The translations under genes were made by a program, and so were the position numbers. This document shows, in pieces, positions 8,796 to 19,209 of a stretch of 64,000 bases of DNA. Numbering within the stretch: position 1 is the first letter of the stretch; the number at the start of each line of letters is the position of its first letter. This DNA is from CAVXJN01 sp963773585 (GTDB lineage Bacteria > Pseudomonadota > Gammaproteobacteria > JASBUN01): positions 372,001 through 436,000 of the forward strand of contig CAVZBR010000004.1 in NCBI GenBank assembly GCA_963773585.1. The letters are read 5' to 3'. The notes below the pieces were generated by a model. It was not told the origin of the DNA, searched no databases, and was given only the letters and a program-made list of their open reading frames with translations.

Positions 8796-10315
8796 GCGCC
8801 GCTCGTCATCGCGGCCTGATCACCGCCTCCATCATGCTGGCGACGGTGATGCAGGCGCTGGATACCACCATCGCCAACGTCGCCCTGCCGCACATGCAGG
8901 GCGCGCTATCAGCGACTTTGGACCAGGTGGGCTGGGTGCTCACCTCGTACATCATCGCCGCCGCGATCATGACGCCGCCGACCGGCTTTCTCGCGGCGCG
9001 CTTTGGCCGCAAGCGCGTGTTCATGGTGGCGGTGAGCGGTTTCACCATTGCCTCCATGCTATGCGGCGCCGCCACGTCGCTGAACGAAATGGTGCTGTTC
9101 CGCCTCCTGCAGGGCGCATTCGGCGCCGGCCTGGTGCCACTGTCCCAGGCGGTGCTGCTGGATACCTATCCGCGCGAACGCCACGCCTCCGCCATGGCCA
9201 TGTGGGGCGTGGGCGTGATGGTCGGTCCGATTCTCGGGCCTACCTTGGGCGGCTACTTGACCGAGTTCTACAACTGGCGCTGGGTGTTCTACATCAATCT
9301 GCCCTTTGGCCTGCTGGCCCTGCTCGGTATCCTGAGCTTCGTTCCGGAGACCAAGATCGACCGCAGCCGGCCATTCGACTGGTTCGGCTTCACGCTCCTG
9401 AGCCTTTCCATTGGTGCATTGCAGCTGATGCTCGACCGTGGCCAATCCCAGGATTGGTTCACCTCCACCGAAATCATCGTCGAAAGCGTACTGTCGGCGC
9501 TGTTCCTTTATATGTTCATCGTCCACATGCTTACCGACCGGCGCCCCTTCCTGGAGCCGGGGCTGTTCAAGGACCGCAATTTCTCCATCGGGCTGGTGTT
9601 TATTTTCGTGGTCGGCATCATCCTGCTCGCCACCCTGGCGCTGCTGCCGCCATTTTTGCAGAACCTGATGGATTATCCGGTAGTGACCACCGGCTTCGTG
9701 CTGGCGCCGCGTGGCGTTGGCACCATGATCGCCATGCTCATGGTGGGAAGGATGGCGGGCAAAGTTGATCCGCGGGCCATGATATTCGCCGGTCTGAGCT
9801 TGACTGCACTGTCGCTTTGGGAGATGAGCCACTTCACGCTACAGGTGGACACCTGGTCCATCGTTCGCACCGGCGTCACTCAGGGCCTGGGTCTGGGCTT
9901 CATTTTCGTGCCTTTGAGCACGATTACTTTCGCCACCCTGAAACCACAGTGGCGCACCGAAGGCACCGCCATGTTCAGTCTCATGCGCAACATCGGCAGC
10001 AGCATCGGTATCTCCATCATGGTGACACTGCTGGCACGCAACACCCAGACCAACCACGCCCTGTTGGCGAGTGCGCTGACGCCGTTCAACAGTGCCTTGC
10101 AAGCCGCCGGAGAACTCTGGAACCCGAGCACAGCCGCAGGTGCGGCGGCCCTGAATGGCGAAGTGACCCGGCAGGCCGCCGCGATCGCCTACCTGGCAGA
10201 CTTCCGCATGATGATGTGGGTCACGCTGTTGGCGATGCCGCTGCTGTTCTTTCTACGCAAAGCCGACCACCCGACCAGCGAAACTGAGCCGGCCGCGCTG
10301 GCCGGCGAGGCATGA
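8792..10315 (+). CDS. emrB: EmrB-type MFS drug:proton antiporter (DHA2, 14 TM)
   Basis: 507 residues from the ATG at 8792, which overlaps the emrA stop as ATGA. It has about 14 hydrophobic segments. DHA2 motifs are present: LDTTIANVALPHMQG (motif D1), GFLAARFGRKRVF (motif A) and the motif C region WGVGVMVGPILGPTLGGYL. With EmrA it would export hydrophobic toxicants out of the cell using proton-motive force. Length and context fit the EmrB family. Confidence 0.93.
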   Translation: MSAARHRGLITASIMLATVMQALDTTIANVALPHMQGALSATLDQVGWVLTSYIIAAAIMTPPTGFLAARFGRKRVFMVAVSGFTIASMLCGAATSLNEMVLFRLLQGAFGAGLVPLSQAVLLDTYPRERHASAMAMWGVGVMVGPILGPTLGGYLTEFYNWRWVFYINLPFGLLALLGILSFVPETKIDRSRPFDWFGFTLLSLSIGALQLMLDRGQSQDWFTSTEIIVESVLSALFLYMFIVHMLTDRRPFLEPGLFKDRNFSIGLVFIFVVGIILLATLALLPPFLQNLMDYPVVTTGFVLAPRGVGTMIAMLMVGRMAGKVDPRAMIFAGLSLTALSLWEMSHFTLQVDTWSIVRTGVTQGLGLGFIFVPLSTITFATLKPQWRTEGTAMFSLMRNIGSSIGISIMVTLLARNTQTNHALLASALTPFNSALQAAGELWNPSTAAGAAALNGEVTRQAAAIAYLADFRMMMWVTLLAMPLLFFLRKADHPTSETEPAALAGEA

Positions 10316-10463
10316 CCGAGCCCGGCGCTCCGAACCGCCGATGGACGTCGGCGTTGGGCTCCTTTATCCTATGGCTCCCCTGGCGCCACCCGGCTGAAGA
10401 ACGCGAGCCCGATTTTGTGTTCTCGAGATCGGAGGCGGAATAGAACGGCGGGCCGGAGCAGGT

Positions 10464-10812
<349 letters not shown>

Positions 10813-11047
10813 AATCAGCATTGGCCCGCCAAGCGGGCCCGTTCCTGAAACCTCGTCCAAACGTGCCGCGTTCGCGATTTAACGAATCGTGCGCTCGAAA
10901 GTCCCCCATCGACGACACCCCACTGCATCGAGAATCGCCCTGATCTGGTGCGACGCACTCACGGTCGGCAGAAATACCCCGTACACTATACTTTTTGTTT
11001 CGACGACAACCACCCCCTCGGGGCATGGAAAAAGAGGACGATCAGGC

Positions 11048-12592
11048 ATGGTCATTGGCAGGGGAAGTATCTGGATCATCGTTTTGAGTTTGCTGATCGG
11101 GGTCCGCCCTGCCTTGGGATTCGACTTTCATGACGTAGTCAACCAGGCTCAGCAACTGTCGCAGAAGCCGTACGCGGCACCGAAGAAGATCCCGAGTTTC
11201 CTGCAGGAGCTGTCGTTCGAGCAATATCAGAGCATTCGTTTCAAACCTGAAAACAGTATCTGGAGCGGCGGCCCTTCGCCTTTCGAAGTCATGCTGATTT
11301 CGCCGGGTCTGTATTACACCCACGCCGTTAAGATCAATGTGGTCGACGCCCACGGCACCCACGCGCTCGATTACAAAAAGAACGACTTCAGCTATTCCGA
11401 TGCCGAAATCGAAAAGCGGGTGCCTGCGGATCTGGGCTTCGCTGGTTTCAAACTTACTTACCCGTTCAACGACCCCAAAATTCAAAATCAATTCCTGGTA
11501 TTTGCAGGCGCCAGTTATTTTCGCGGCGTGGGCAAAGACAACAGCTTCGGGATTTCTGCACGTGGCCTCGCAGTCAACACGGGGCTTTCGACCGGCGAAG
11601 ACTTTCCGTCGTTTGTCGAATACTGGCTGGTACGCCCGGCGGCAAAAGCAAAACAGGTGGAGTTCTACGGCTTGCTGGACGGCAAGAAGATCACCGGCGC
11701 GTACCATTTCACCGTGACTCCGGGTCCGACCACCAAGTTGCAAGTCGAAGTGAAACTGTTCCCGCGCGAAGAAGTGGCATTATTGGGGGCCGCGCCTCTT
11801 ACCAGCATGTTCTATTACGGAGAGAACACGCCCCGCCCCCGCGGCGAATGGCGGCCTCAGGTTCACGATTCCGACGGTCTGCTGATACACAATGGCTCTT
11901 CCGGCGAATGGCTCTGGCGCCCGCTGCTGAATCCGAAACATCTGCAGATGTATTACTTCGACACGGACAACGTGCGCGGCTTCGGACTGCTTCAACGACA
12001 GGTGGATTTCCACGATTACGAGGACTTCGGCGCCCGCTATGAAAAGCGTCCCAGCGCCTGGATCGCGCCGACCGGCGACTGGGGCCATGGCAAGGTGGTG
12101 CTGGTCGAACTGCCTGCGGCCAATGAAACCAGTGACAATATTGTTGCGTTCTGGACCCCGGCCGAAAAGGTCACCCCAGCCAAACCGGTGGAATTGTCAT
12201 ACACCCTGGGCTTCGGGCCGCCGGATCTTGCCGGCGAGACCACCGGCACCGCTCAGTCTACGTTCGTCGGTGACGGCAACATCATCGGCGGAGGTACCAG
12301 CGACGGCGCATATCGGATCGTCGTCGATTTCATCGGACCCGAGCTCTCCAAGCTGCCGCCCGACGCGCCGATCACCGGCGAGGTGACTGCACAATATGGG
12401 GGCAGCGTGCTGGAGCACTTCATGGAGTACATCGCTCCGACACGGTCGTGGCGGCTTTCTATACTAGCGAAACCGGCGGACGGAAAGCCGCTGGCGTTGC
12501 GCGCTTTCCTGAAGAAGGGCGACCAAGCGGTTTCCGAAACCTGGACCTATGAATTGCCGGTGGGCAACCAACTGAAGGCAAAAGAGGATTAA
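11048..12592 (+). CDS. opgG: Periplasmic glucan biosynthesis protein OpgG
   Basis: 514 residues from the ATG at 11048, which starts a signal peptide (hydrophobic core about 9-22, cleavage after ALG). The mature part starts FDFHDV, and the family pattern follows: LSFEQYQSIRF near 55, SPFEVMLISPG, RGLAVNTG, EDFPSFVEYWL, TSMFYYGENTPRP and RPLLNPKHLQMYYFDTDNVRGFGLLQR. OpgG acts in the periplasm on the beta-glucan backbone to make osmoregulated periplasmic glucans. The operon continues into a small ORF and opgH. A possible -10 (TATACT) near 10987 would give a leader of about 55 bases. Confidence 0.94.
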   Translation: MVIGRGSIWIIVLSLLIGVRPALGFDFHDVVNQAQQLSQKPYAAPKKIPSFLQELSFEQYQSIRFKPENSIWSGGPSPFEVMLISPGLYYTHAVKINVVDAHGTHALDYKKNDFSYSDAEIEKRVPADLGFAGFKLTYPFNDPKIQNQFLVFAGASYFRGVGKDNSFGISARGLAVNTGLSTGEDFPSFVEYWLVRPAAKAKQVEFYGLLDGKKITGAYHFTVTPGPTTKLQVEVKLFPREEVALLGAAPLTSMFYYGENTPRPRGEWRPQVHDSDGLLIHNGSSGEWLWRPLLNPKHLQMYYFDTDNVRGFGLLQRQVDFHDYEDFGARYEKRPSAWIAPTGDWGHGKVVLVELPAANETSDNIVAFWTPAEKVTPAKPVELSYTLGFGPPDLAGETTGTAQSTFVGDGNIIGGGTSDGAYRIVVDFIGPELSKLPPDAPITGEVTAQYGGSVLEHFMEYIAPTRSWRLSILAKPADGKPLALRAFLKKGDQAVSETWTYELPVGNQLKAKED

Positions 12593-12595
12593 GCC

Positions 12596-12838
12596 ATGCG
12601 CTCGCAGTATGAGCTCGTCGTCAAGCGCGCATTTCAATACTTGAACCTGGCGGAATGGGAAATCAGCGCTGACACGACTCGCGAAACGTTGCAGATCATC
12701 GACAGCGAGCTTGCCCGCGGCCCCGATGGCGTGTTGGCGCGCGTGCTCGATCGGCTGGAACAGCGCTTCAATCCCTTGCCCGGCGGGGTGGCAGGCTCCG
12801 CGCCGCCGCTTTGCCGCGGCAGCATCGGTCATACTTGA
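12596..12838 (+). CDS. Small conserved-position protein between opgG and opgH, unknown function
   Basis: 80 residues, starting 3 bases after the opgG stop with a purine-rich ribosome site (AAAGAGGA) in the opgG tail. The first two thirds are predicted helical and charged (VVKRAFQYLNLAEWEIS, ETLQIIDSELARG, LARVLDRLEQRFN). It has no signal peptide or membrane segment. The tail (GGVAGSAPPLCRGS) looks disordered. The placement implies co-translation with OpgG and OpgH. I do not recognise the family. The alternative is a non-coding spacer, but the tight spacing and ribosome site argue for a real gene. Confidence 0.55.
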   Translation: MRSQYELVVKRAFQYLNLAEWEISADTTRETLQIIDSELARGPDGVLARVLDRLEQRFNPLPGGVAGSAPPLCRGSIGHT

Positions 12839-12909
12839 CGAATCGCCCCGCTCCGGCGCGAGATCAGTCAGCGCGCCACCGAATACGGAAGTTCAGGGAG
12901 AATGAGTCA

Positions 12910-15081
12910 GTGAATACAACGACCGAACATTTGTCCGTGGCAGCCCGTAGCGGGGCACGCGAGTGGCGCCGCGCTGCCCGCTGGCGCCGTTCACTGATTG
13001 CCCTCATCGTCGTCGCCCAAACCCTGGTCGCCGTGTACTACATGCTCGCTACCCTGCCCTATCACGGCAGCACCGGGGTCGAGAAAACCATCGCGGCGTT
13101 GTTCGCGCTTCTTTTCGCGTGGATTTCGGCGGGCTTCTGGGTTGCCGTGGTCGGCTTCCTGGTGCGCCGCATGGGCGGCGATCCTTATTCCCTGCTGCGA
13201 CGGCACGACGCTGCCGAGCGGGCCGCCACGCCCCTTGCTCGAACCGCAATCGTCATGCCCATCTACCACGAGCCGGTCGAGGAGAGTCTGCGCGCGCTGC
13301 GCGCCGCGTATCGTTGTCTTGAGCAGGCCGGACATCTCGAGCCGTTCGAATTCTTTATCCTGTCCGACAGCCGCGATCCGAACGTGTGGCTCGCGGAACA
13401 AGCTGCGTGGTTCAAGCTCTGCGAGGAGCTGAATGGTTTTGGGCGCATTCACTATCGCCGCCGACCGGTAAACCTCGACTATAAGAGCGGGAACGTGGCC
13501 GACTTCCTGCGCCGCTGGGGCCGGTCATTCGAATATATGATCGTATTCGACAGCGACAGTGTGATGAGTGCCGACAGCATCGTTCCACTGGTGCAGCTCA
13601 TGGAACTGGAGCCGCGGGTCGGAATGATTCAAACCAAACCCACCATCGTCAACGGGCATTCCGCATTCGCCCGCTTTCAACAGCTCGGCAACACCGTCTA
13701 CGGCGCACTGTTCGGTGCCGGACTTGCTGCACTGCAAATGGGGGAAGCGGCTTACTGGGGCCACAACGCCATTATCCGGATCCAGCCGTTCATGCGTGCG
13801 TGCGGCCTGAAAAAGTTGCCGGGAATAGGGCTATTCCGCGGACCGATCCTGAGTCATGATTTCGTGGAGGCGGCGTACATGGGCCGCGCTGGCTACGAAG
13901 TATGGCTCGAGCCCGATCTGCCTAACAGTTATGAAACCTCGCCACCCAGTCTGGTGGACGAACTGGCGCGGGATCGGCGCTGGGCGAAAGGCAATCTGCA
14001 GCACTTGTGGTTGCTGCTGTTCGGTCGGCATCTTCGCTTCGCCCACCGCATGGTTTTTCTGAACGGCATCATGTCCTATCTCGCCTCGCCGTTGTGGTTG
14101 GCGTTTCTGCTCGCGACGGCCGTGGAAACGACCTTGTTTGTGCTGTGGCCGATCAATTATTTCCCAAACGGGCGCAGTCTGTTCCCGTTATGGCCGGAAT
14201 GGCATCCCAGTCTTGCCATCACGCTCGCCGGCAGCACCGCCGTGCTGTTGTTCTTGCCTAAGTTCCTGGCCTGGATCGATGCCGCGCTGAAACGGCAGAC
14301 CGGGCAATATGGGGGAGCCGGGCGGCTGGGAATCAGCATTGTCCTGGAAACCGTGGTGTCTACTTTGCTTGCACCAATCCGCATGCTGTCCCATACGGGT
14401 TTCGTGCTTAGCGCGGTGTTCAACATCTCTCTGCATTGGGGCGGACAAAACCGCGCCGACGAAACGCAATGGCGGGATGCGATCCTGAAGCACGCGCCGG
14501 GAAGCATCGCGGCCGTAGCGTGGGCGGGCTTTGCCTATTGGCTCGATCCGTTGTACTTCTGGTGGTCCATGCCGGTGGTGGTGCCTTTGGTGCTCGCCGC
14601 ACCCACCTCAGTGGTCCTGAGCCGAGTGCGGTTGGGGCAGTGGCTGCGCCGCAAGGGTCTGCTGTTGATTCCCGAGGAAGTCGAACAACCGCCGGTATTG
14701 GCCTATGCCAACGACCGCGGTGCGCTGACGGGCGGTAATGTACTTCCTGCGTTTCACGATGCCGTGCTCAACAAGCGAGCAAACGTACTCCACGCCGCCC
14801 TTGCGCGACGACGCAACGGCGAGGCGCGCCTCCGGCGCCTGGAAACCCTGCGCGGGCGGTGCTTGCTCGAGGGTCCGGAAGGATTGAGTCGCAAGCAACT
14901 CGATCAACTCGCCCAGGACGCCGATTCCCTGATCTGGCTGCACCGCGAAGCTTGGCGCGCGCCAGCCGGCTCCTATTGGGACCGATTCTTGACAGCCGTC
15001 GCGGACACCACCCAGCGACGTGAAAGCTCGCCCCACGTCCCCGAACGACGACGCAATTTATTACGCCGTCGCGTCGTGTGA
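12910..15081 (+). CDS. opgH: Glucan glucosyltransferase OpgH
   Basis: 723 residues from the GTG at 12910, preceded by GGGAG about 10 bases upstream; the longer reading from 12811 overlaps the small ORF and is not family-like. The GT2 core is clear: IVMPIYHEP, FFILSDSRDPN, VFDSDSVMS (DxD) and the processive signature RDRRWAKGNLQH. Several membrane segments flank it (about 27-50, 60-85, and four after residue 400). OpgH makes the linear beta-1,2-glucan at the inner membrane from UDP-glucose. The C-terminus (about 580-723) is charged and cytoplasmic. Confidence 0.94.
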   Translation: MNTTTEHLSVAARSGAREWRRAARWRRSLIALIVVAQTLVAVYYMLATLPYHGSTGVEKTIAALFALLFAWISAGFWVAVVGFLVRRMGGDPYSLLRRHDAAERAATPLARTAIVMPIYHEPVEESLRALRAAYRCLEQAGHLEPFEFFILSDSRDPNVWLAEQAAWFKLCEELNGFGRIHYRRRPVNLDYKSGNVADFLRRWGRSFEYMIVFDSDSVMSADSIVPLVQLMELEPRVGMIQTKPTIVNGHSAFARFQQLGNTVYGALFGAGLAALQMGEAAYWGHNAIIRIQPFMRACGLKKLPGIGLFRGPILSHDFVEAAYMGRAGYEVWLEPDLPNSYETSPPSLVDELARDRRWAKGNLQHLWLLLFGRHLRFAHRMVFLNGIMSYLASPLWLAFLLATAVETTLFVLWPINYFPNGRSLFPLWPEWHPSLAITLAGSTAVLLFLPKFLAWIDAALKRQTGQYGGAGRLGISIVLETVVSTLLAPIRMLSHTGFVLSAVFNISLHWGGQNRADETQWRDAILKHAPGSIAAVAWAGFAYWLDPLYFWWSMPVVVPLVLAAPTSVVLSRVRLGQWLRRKGLLLIPEEVEQPPVLAYANDRGALTGGNVLPAFHDAVLNKRANVLHAALARRRNGEARLRRLETLRGRCLLEGPEGLSRKQLDQLAQDADSLIWLHREAWRAPAGSYWDRFLTAVADTTQRRESSPHVPERRRNLLRRRVV

Positions 15082-15241
15082 CTATTTTCTCGCATTCCCC
15101 ACGTCGATGTTGTTAATCTGCCGCCGGCGCTGATGCCGGTTGCGATAACGGATGGTATATCCGGGTCGATCTGCCGCGCGTGAGCGTCTGTTTGCGTTGT
15201 TGATGAACAGCGCGTCCGGGCATCCGATCGAGCGGAGATCA

Positions 15242-16447
15242 ATGGCGGAAGGAATTTGCGATTTTCGATTACGTCTGCAGTTGACCGTCGTGCTTTGCAG
15301 CTGCTGGATCACGCTCCCCGCGGCAGGCGCGGCCCGTGATTCGAATACAGACTCCTCGTACCGCCCGGCGAACATGAGCAATACCTACCGGGCGGGCGAT
15401 CGGCTCGAGTTGCACACGGACTACGTCCGGCAACCGAGCGCCGAGGGCGACGGGCGCGGCTTCCTGAGTCTACACGTGCAATCGCGCGCCGATCGTTACA
15501 TACCATCGCTACAGGCGGAGCTGGACTACGGCGCATTCGATCCGAACTCGAATGTGGCGCTCGACAGCGAGCAACAGCGCGCAGTATTGGTAGCGGCGCA
15601 ATCCGCATGGAGCGGCGTGCAATACGGCGCGCGCTACCAATCCATCGGACAGAATTTCGTGCCGCTGGCGCACGTCGATGCAACTACTGCGCCGGGGACG
15701 GACCGCTCGGACGTTTGGGCACAACGCCAGTTTGGCAAAGCTGGATTGCGAACGTTCGCCTCGCAAGTACGCGGACGCGCGATCGGTGAACCCGACTACA
15801 AACAATGGGCCCGTGCCGCGGTCGGCGCTACTCTCGATTATGCGCTCGCATCCGCGCCGGCTGTCGATGCCGCCGTGACCTATTCGCACCAGACCATGGA
15901 CAGTTTTAATGATGCCCGGGATGCCGCCGCCATCCGCGAACTCAACCGGCGGCTGTCCGCCACGTTTTCGATACGGCAGACACTTTGGAACGCCAGCGCG
16001 TCGAGCAGCTACACCTACCAACCCGACTGCACCGAAATCGAAGGTCTGCAAACAGACATATGGCGCGACTCCATCGCCGTGGCATACACGCCTGCCCCTG
16101 ATATTTCCCTTTCGCCGACACTTACGTACGAAGATGCGCCCGCCACCGATCGTAGCCACACCAAAACCCGGTCGGCGGCAATCAAATTGCAATATCGTCC
16201 TGTCGGCCGGTCGTTCTTAGTCTCCGCATCAAGTTCCATCGCGGCACAACGCAACGCGAGTTGGGATGCAGACGCGATTCATTTCAGCTCCCAGGCGGGC
16301 ATCTGCATGCCGCTCGCGTTGAATGCCCTTCATGAGGAGGAAGGCGCCCTGGCGCTGCAGCTCAAGTACATCGACGCCTCCGATACATTCAGCAGCAACA
16401 ACGATGTGCTGTTGAACCTGCAGTTGTCGCTGCACAACTTCGACTGA
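15242..16447 (+). CDS. Predicted outer-membrane beta-barrel protein, paralogue 1
   Basis: 401 residues from the ATG at 15242, which has GGAG just upstream and opens a signal peptide (core LQLTVVLCSCWI, cleavage near AGA-ARD). The mature protein consists of alternating polar/hydrophobic strands (LELHTDYVRQ, FLSLHVQSR, SLQAELDYGAF, AVLVAAQSAW, SASSSYTYQPD, AAIKLQYRPV, LALQLKYID) and ends LNLQLSLHNFD, close to a barrel C-terminal signal. It is clearly homologous to the next gene. I recognise no named family. Its position directly after opgH suggests an envelope role, but it may have its own promoter (160-base gap). Confidence 0.7.
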   Translation: MAEGICDFRLRLQLTVVLCSCWITLPAAGAARDSNTDSSYRPANMSNTYRAGDRLELHTDYVRQPSAEGDGRGFLSLHVQSRADRYIPSLQAELDYGAFDPNSNVALDSEQQRAVLVAAQSAWSGVQYGARYQSIGQNFVPLAHVDATTAPGTDRSDVWAQRQFGKAGLRTFASQVRGRAIGEPDYKQWARAAVGATLDYALASAPAVDAAVTYSHQTMDSFNDARDAAAIRELNRRLSATFSIRQTLWNASASSSYTYQPDCTEIEGLQTDIWRDSIAVAYTPAPDISLSPTLTYEDAPATDRSHTKTRSAAIKLQYRPVGRSFLVSASSSIAAQRNASWDADAIHFSSQAGICMPLALNALHEEEGALALQLKYIDASDTFSSNNDVLLNLQLSLHNFD

Positions 16448-16879
16448 AATCGCCGGCATGAAGGTGCTGGCGTGAATGGCGATCCTTTGGGGCCCGCACG
16501 CCGGCTCCGCAGCATTTCAATCTCGACCGCACCCCGGATCGGCTCCGCCCGCAAACCCGTAATGCGGTTGGGCGATCCCGAACATTCGCACCCCCGCGTC
16601 GCCAATCGGCCACATTTCCGAAAATCCATCACGACTTTCACTGCGATCTCTCAAGATCCCGGCCCCGCGGACGACTCGTAGGGAACGGTCATCGGTTCGC
16701 TCGAAGCCGGGCGGAGTTGTCGCACGTTCGAAGATAACGGCTCGATTCCGTGCAGCGCAAAACCGGCCTCTTGGGTGAGCGGCAACCGTTCGAACTCACT
16801 AGTCGCTTTGCGGCGCATTCGAATGCACGCGGTCCGGGCAGCTTCCGGCCGGGACAGGAATTGGGGCGGGGAAGACAAC
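16448..16879. other. Spacer between the two barrel-protein paralogues
   Basis: About 430 bases. No open frame here has both a ribosome site and a recognisable pattern. The spacer is too long for simple translational coupling, so the second paralogue probably has its own promoter; I could not identify it with confidence. Confidence 0.5.
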
Positions 16880-18082
16880 GTGGGGTTCCGACCTTTTATT
16901 CATTGGGCGATCGTCGCCGCTGGACTGGCCGCCAGGGCTTGCGGTGCGGCCCCTATGCCGAACCCGCCATCCTTGGTCACCCTTCCCGCGCAGCATGAGC
17001 CGGTTCATTTCACCAGCAATTATCGCCGCGGCGATCGCCTCGAGGTACATGCCGCCTACATTCGACAACCGGAAGCCACCGGGGACAGCCAGGGCTTTCT
17101 GGGCCTGAGGATGAAGTCGAACCTCGGCGCCCACCTGCCGTCGCTACAAGCAGAGATCGATTATGGATCGTTCGATCCGCAGTCGAGTCTTGCGCTCGAC
17201 AACAAATCCCACCGCTCGCTTTGGTTCGGTGCGCAGTCCGCCTGGCGGGATATCCAATACGGCGTCAGCTATCAGTCTATGGGGCTGAAGTTTGTTCCGC
17301 TGGCCCCGGTTGCAACGACTGCGGCGCCCGGCACGAACCGGGTGGATGTCTGGGGTCAGCGTCAATTCGGAAAACTGGGTGTGCGGACGTTTGCGTGGCA
17401 CTCCACTGATCAAGCACGCCCGGACAATGTCGGCAGTCGCCTGGCGGATACGGCCGTGGGCACAGCGTTCAACTATGTGTTGTCGGCCGCGCCCCATATT
17501 GACGCCACGCTATCCTACTCGCGCCAAGTGATCAGTCACATCGACGAACCCAATCTGAACGCAATCGACGACGTATTGAATCGCAATGTGTCCGCTTCGC
17601 TATCCATTCGCCGCGACAACTGGAACGCCACTGCATCGTCTTCTTATACGTATCGGGCGGATTGCACCGCCGCCGAGGGCAATCTCCTGGGAATCTGGAC
17701 CGAGACCGTCGCCGCCACCTACGCACCGCACCCGGATTTTTCGATTGCGCCGAGTTTCACCTTCCAGGATGAGGCACAAGGAAACCACAGTCGCACGCGG
17801 ACCCGCTCTGCGGCAGTGGCGGTCAATTTTCGACCCGCGGGGAGTTCCATCATGTTTACGGCGAACGGCTACCTGGGCACTCAGAGCAACACGGCTTGGT
17901 CAGCCCGGGCGACGAATTTCAATAGTCAGGCCGGCATTAGCATGCCACTTCCGTTCGGCACTCCGGAAAAGCGTACAGGTTCCCTGGCGTTGCAGCTCGG
18001 CTATTCAGAAACGAATGATGCCTACACAAGTACTGAAGACCTAACCGTTCACCTCGACCTGACGCTGCACGCGTTCAATTGA
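16880..18082 (+). CDS. Predicted outer-membrane beta-barrel protein, paralogue 2
   Basis: 400 residues from the GTG at 16880, chosen because GGGGAAG lies 6 bases upstream, the signal peptide is clean (HWAIVAAGLAARACGA) and the length then matches the 401-residue neighbour. It shares with paralogue 1 the blocks YR(A/R)GDRLE(L/V)H, PSLQAE(L/I)DYG(A/S)FDP, YQS(I/M)G.(N/K)FVPLA, DVW.QRQFGK, ASSSYTY, and a C-terminal LHLDLTLHAFN. The strand pattern is barrel-like with no internal helix. The function is unknown. The pair arose by tandem duplication followed by strong divergence. Confidence 0.7.
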   Translation: MGFRPFIHWAIVAAGLAARACGAAPMPNPPSLVTLPAQHEPVHFTSNYRRGDRLEVHAAYIRQPEATGDSQGFLGLRMKSNLGAHLPSLQAEIDYGSFDPQSSLALDNKSHRSLWFGAQSAWRDIQYGVSYQSMGLKFVPLAPVATTAAPGTNRVDVWGQRQFGKLGVRTFAWHSTDQARPDNVGSRLADTAVGTAFNYVLSAAPHIDATLSYSRQVISHIDEPNLNAIDDVLNRNVSASLSIRRDNWNATASSSYTYRADCTAAEGNLLGIWTETVAATYAPHPDFSIAPSFTFQDEAQGNHSRTRTRSAAVAVNFRPAGSSIMFTANGYLGTQSNTAWSARATNFNSQAGISMPLPFGTPEKRTGSLALQLGYSETNDAYTSTEDLTVHLDLTLHAFN

Positions 18083-18261
18083 AGCAAGATCCGTTGACCG
18101 ACAAGCTGTGTGTATGCATGGCTCGAGGATTCAGCGTCACCCCTAGGCGCTGGCATGGGCGGGGAATGCAGCGTGCCCGACGCGCTGGCGGCGCTGAAAT
18201 TCACCCGAGAGAATTGGCTCGGGCTGGCGGTAACATCGATCAGGTGCGGTCCCTACCGGGT

Positions 18262-19209
18262 TCACGCAGCGGCGCCAAACCAGAAATCCAGGCCCTTGCG
18301 CAGGAATTCATGGCACGACATGTAGTGGGTACCGTCGCAGGAAAAGGTCACGCTCACTTTTCCGTTGAAGATGTTGATGGACGCGGCTCGCAGATACAGG
18401 GTGTCGTCCGACAGCCTGAGGTTCGCGAGGACATCTAGCGTCGGGCCGATCAATGCGTCCGCAACGCAAGCATGTTCGGGGTAGGCGCGCTTCGGATAGA
18501 GGAGGCAAATATCCGGATCGTTCAAGGCGTCCTGATCGAGAATTCGATACCGATACGGGTCGTCCAGAAGCCAGATCACCGCCTGACTGCTGGAAAAATG
18601 CAGTTGGCATTGAAACGCGCCACGCTCGGTCAGCAACTCTTGCAGAATGGACAAGGCTTGATCCAAGCAGCGGTCCATCGGGCTTTCGGCCCGCGTTTGT
18701 TGAAACAGACCCGATCGAATCGCAGGGTCTCCTTTGAATTGCTGCCAATCGGTAGGTTCGTCGTACAGATCAGAGGTCACCGGCAGATCGCGTAAGTCGA
18801 AATCCGCGCCAAGATAGCCAAGGAGTCGTCCCTCGGCGCGTACCGCTTGCAGCGCCGTGAGTGATGGCCGGTGTTCGTTCAAACTGATGTAAGCATCGGA
18901 CAACAGGAATCCCCAGTCGGGAACAGGCTCGCACATGTACGGCCGCTGGGAGCGATCTCGACCCCAATGCTCCAGCACGACCGCACCACGTCCGATGTTG
19001 TCGCTGACTTGGATTCCGTTTGGGTCAACCGCATACAAATAAGTGCAGTACGGAATTCCGGAAAACAGTCCTATCAACGTCCGGTTGAGCGAGCCGCGGC
19101 TTTGCCAACCCGACGTGCAGTGCTCCGCACTCCGGGCCAGCGGTTCTTTGAGCATGCGCGCCAGTTCTTCACGCTGCCTGTAAATAGAATCCTTCCATGA
19201 CGAGTGCAT
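18262..19209 (-). CDS. Stand-alone PDC (Cache-like) sensor-domain protein, copy 1
   Basis: 315 residues from the ATG at 19209, which has GGAGGA 5 bases upstream; the longer frame to 19290 lacks this. There is no signal peptide or membrane segment, so it should be cytoplasmic. Residues about 45-155 read as a PDC sensor fold (TYLYAVDPNGIQVSDNIG, RPYM, FLLSDAYIS, LTALQAVRAEG, LGADFDLRDLP). The C-terminal half has a distinct conserved block (DPAIR, QLHFSSSQAVIWLLDDPY, DDTLYLRAASINIFNG, FSCDGTHYM) with no known output domain. A clear paralogue lies at 24432-25394. Its role is unknown. Confidence 0.7.
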   Translation of the reverse strand: MHSSWKDSIYRQREELARMLKEPLARSAEHCTSGWQSRGSLNRTLIGLFSGIPYCTYLYAVDPNGIQVSDNIGRGAVVLEHWGRDRSQRPYMCEPVPDWGFLLSDAYISLNEHRPSLTALQAVRAEGRLLGYLGADFDLRDLPVTSDLYDEPTDWQQFKGDPAIRSGLFQQTRAESPMDRCLDQALSILQELLTERGAFQCQLHFSSSQAVIWLLDDPYRYRILDQDALNDPDICLLYPKRAYPEHACVADALIGPTLDVLANLRLSDDTLYLRAASINIFNGKVSVTFSCDGTHYMSCHEFLRKGLDFWFGAAA

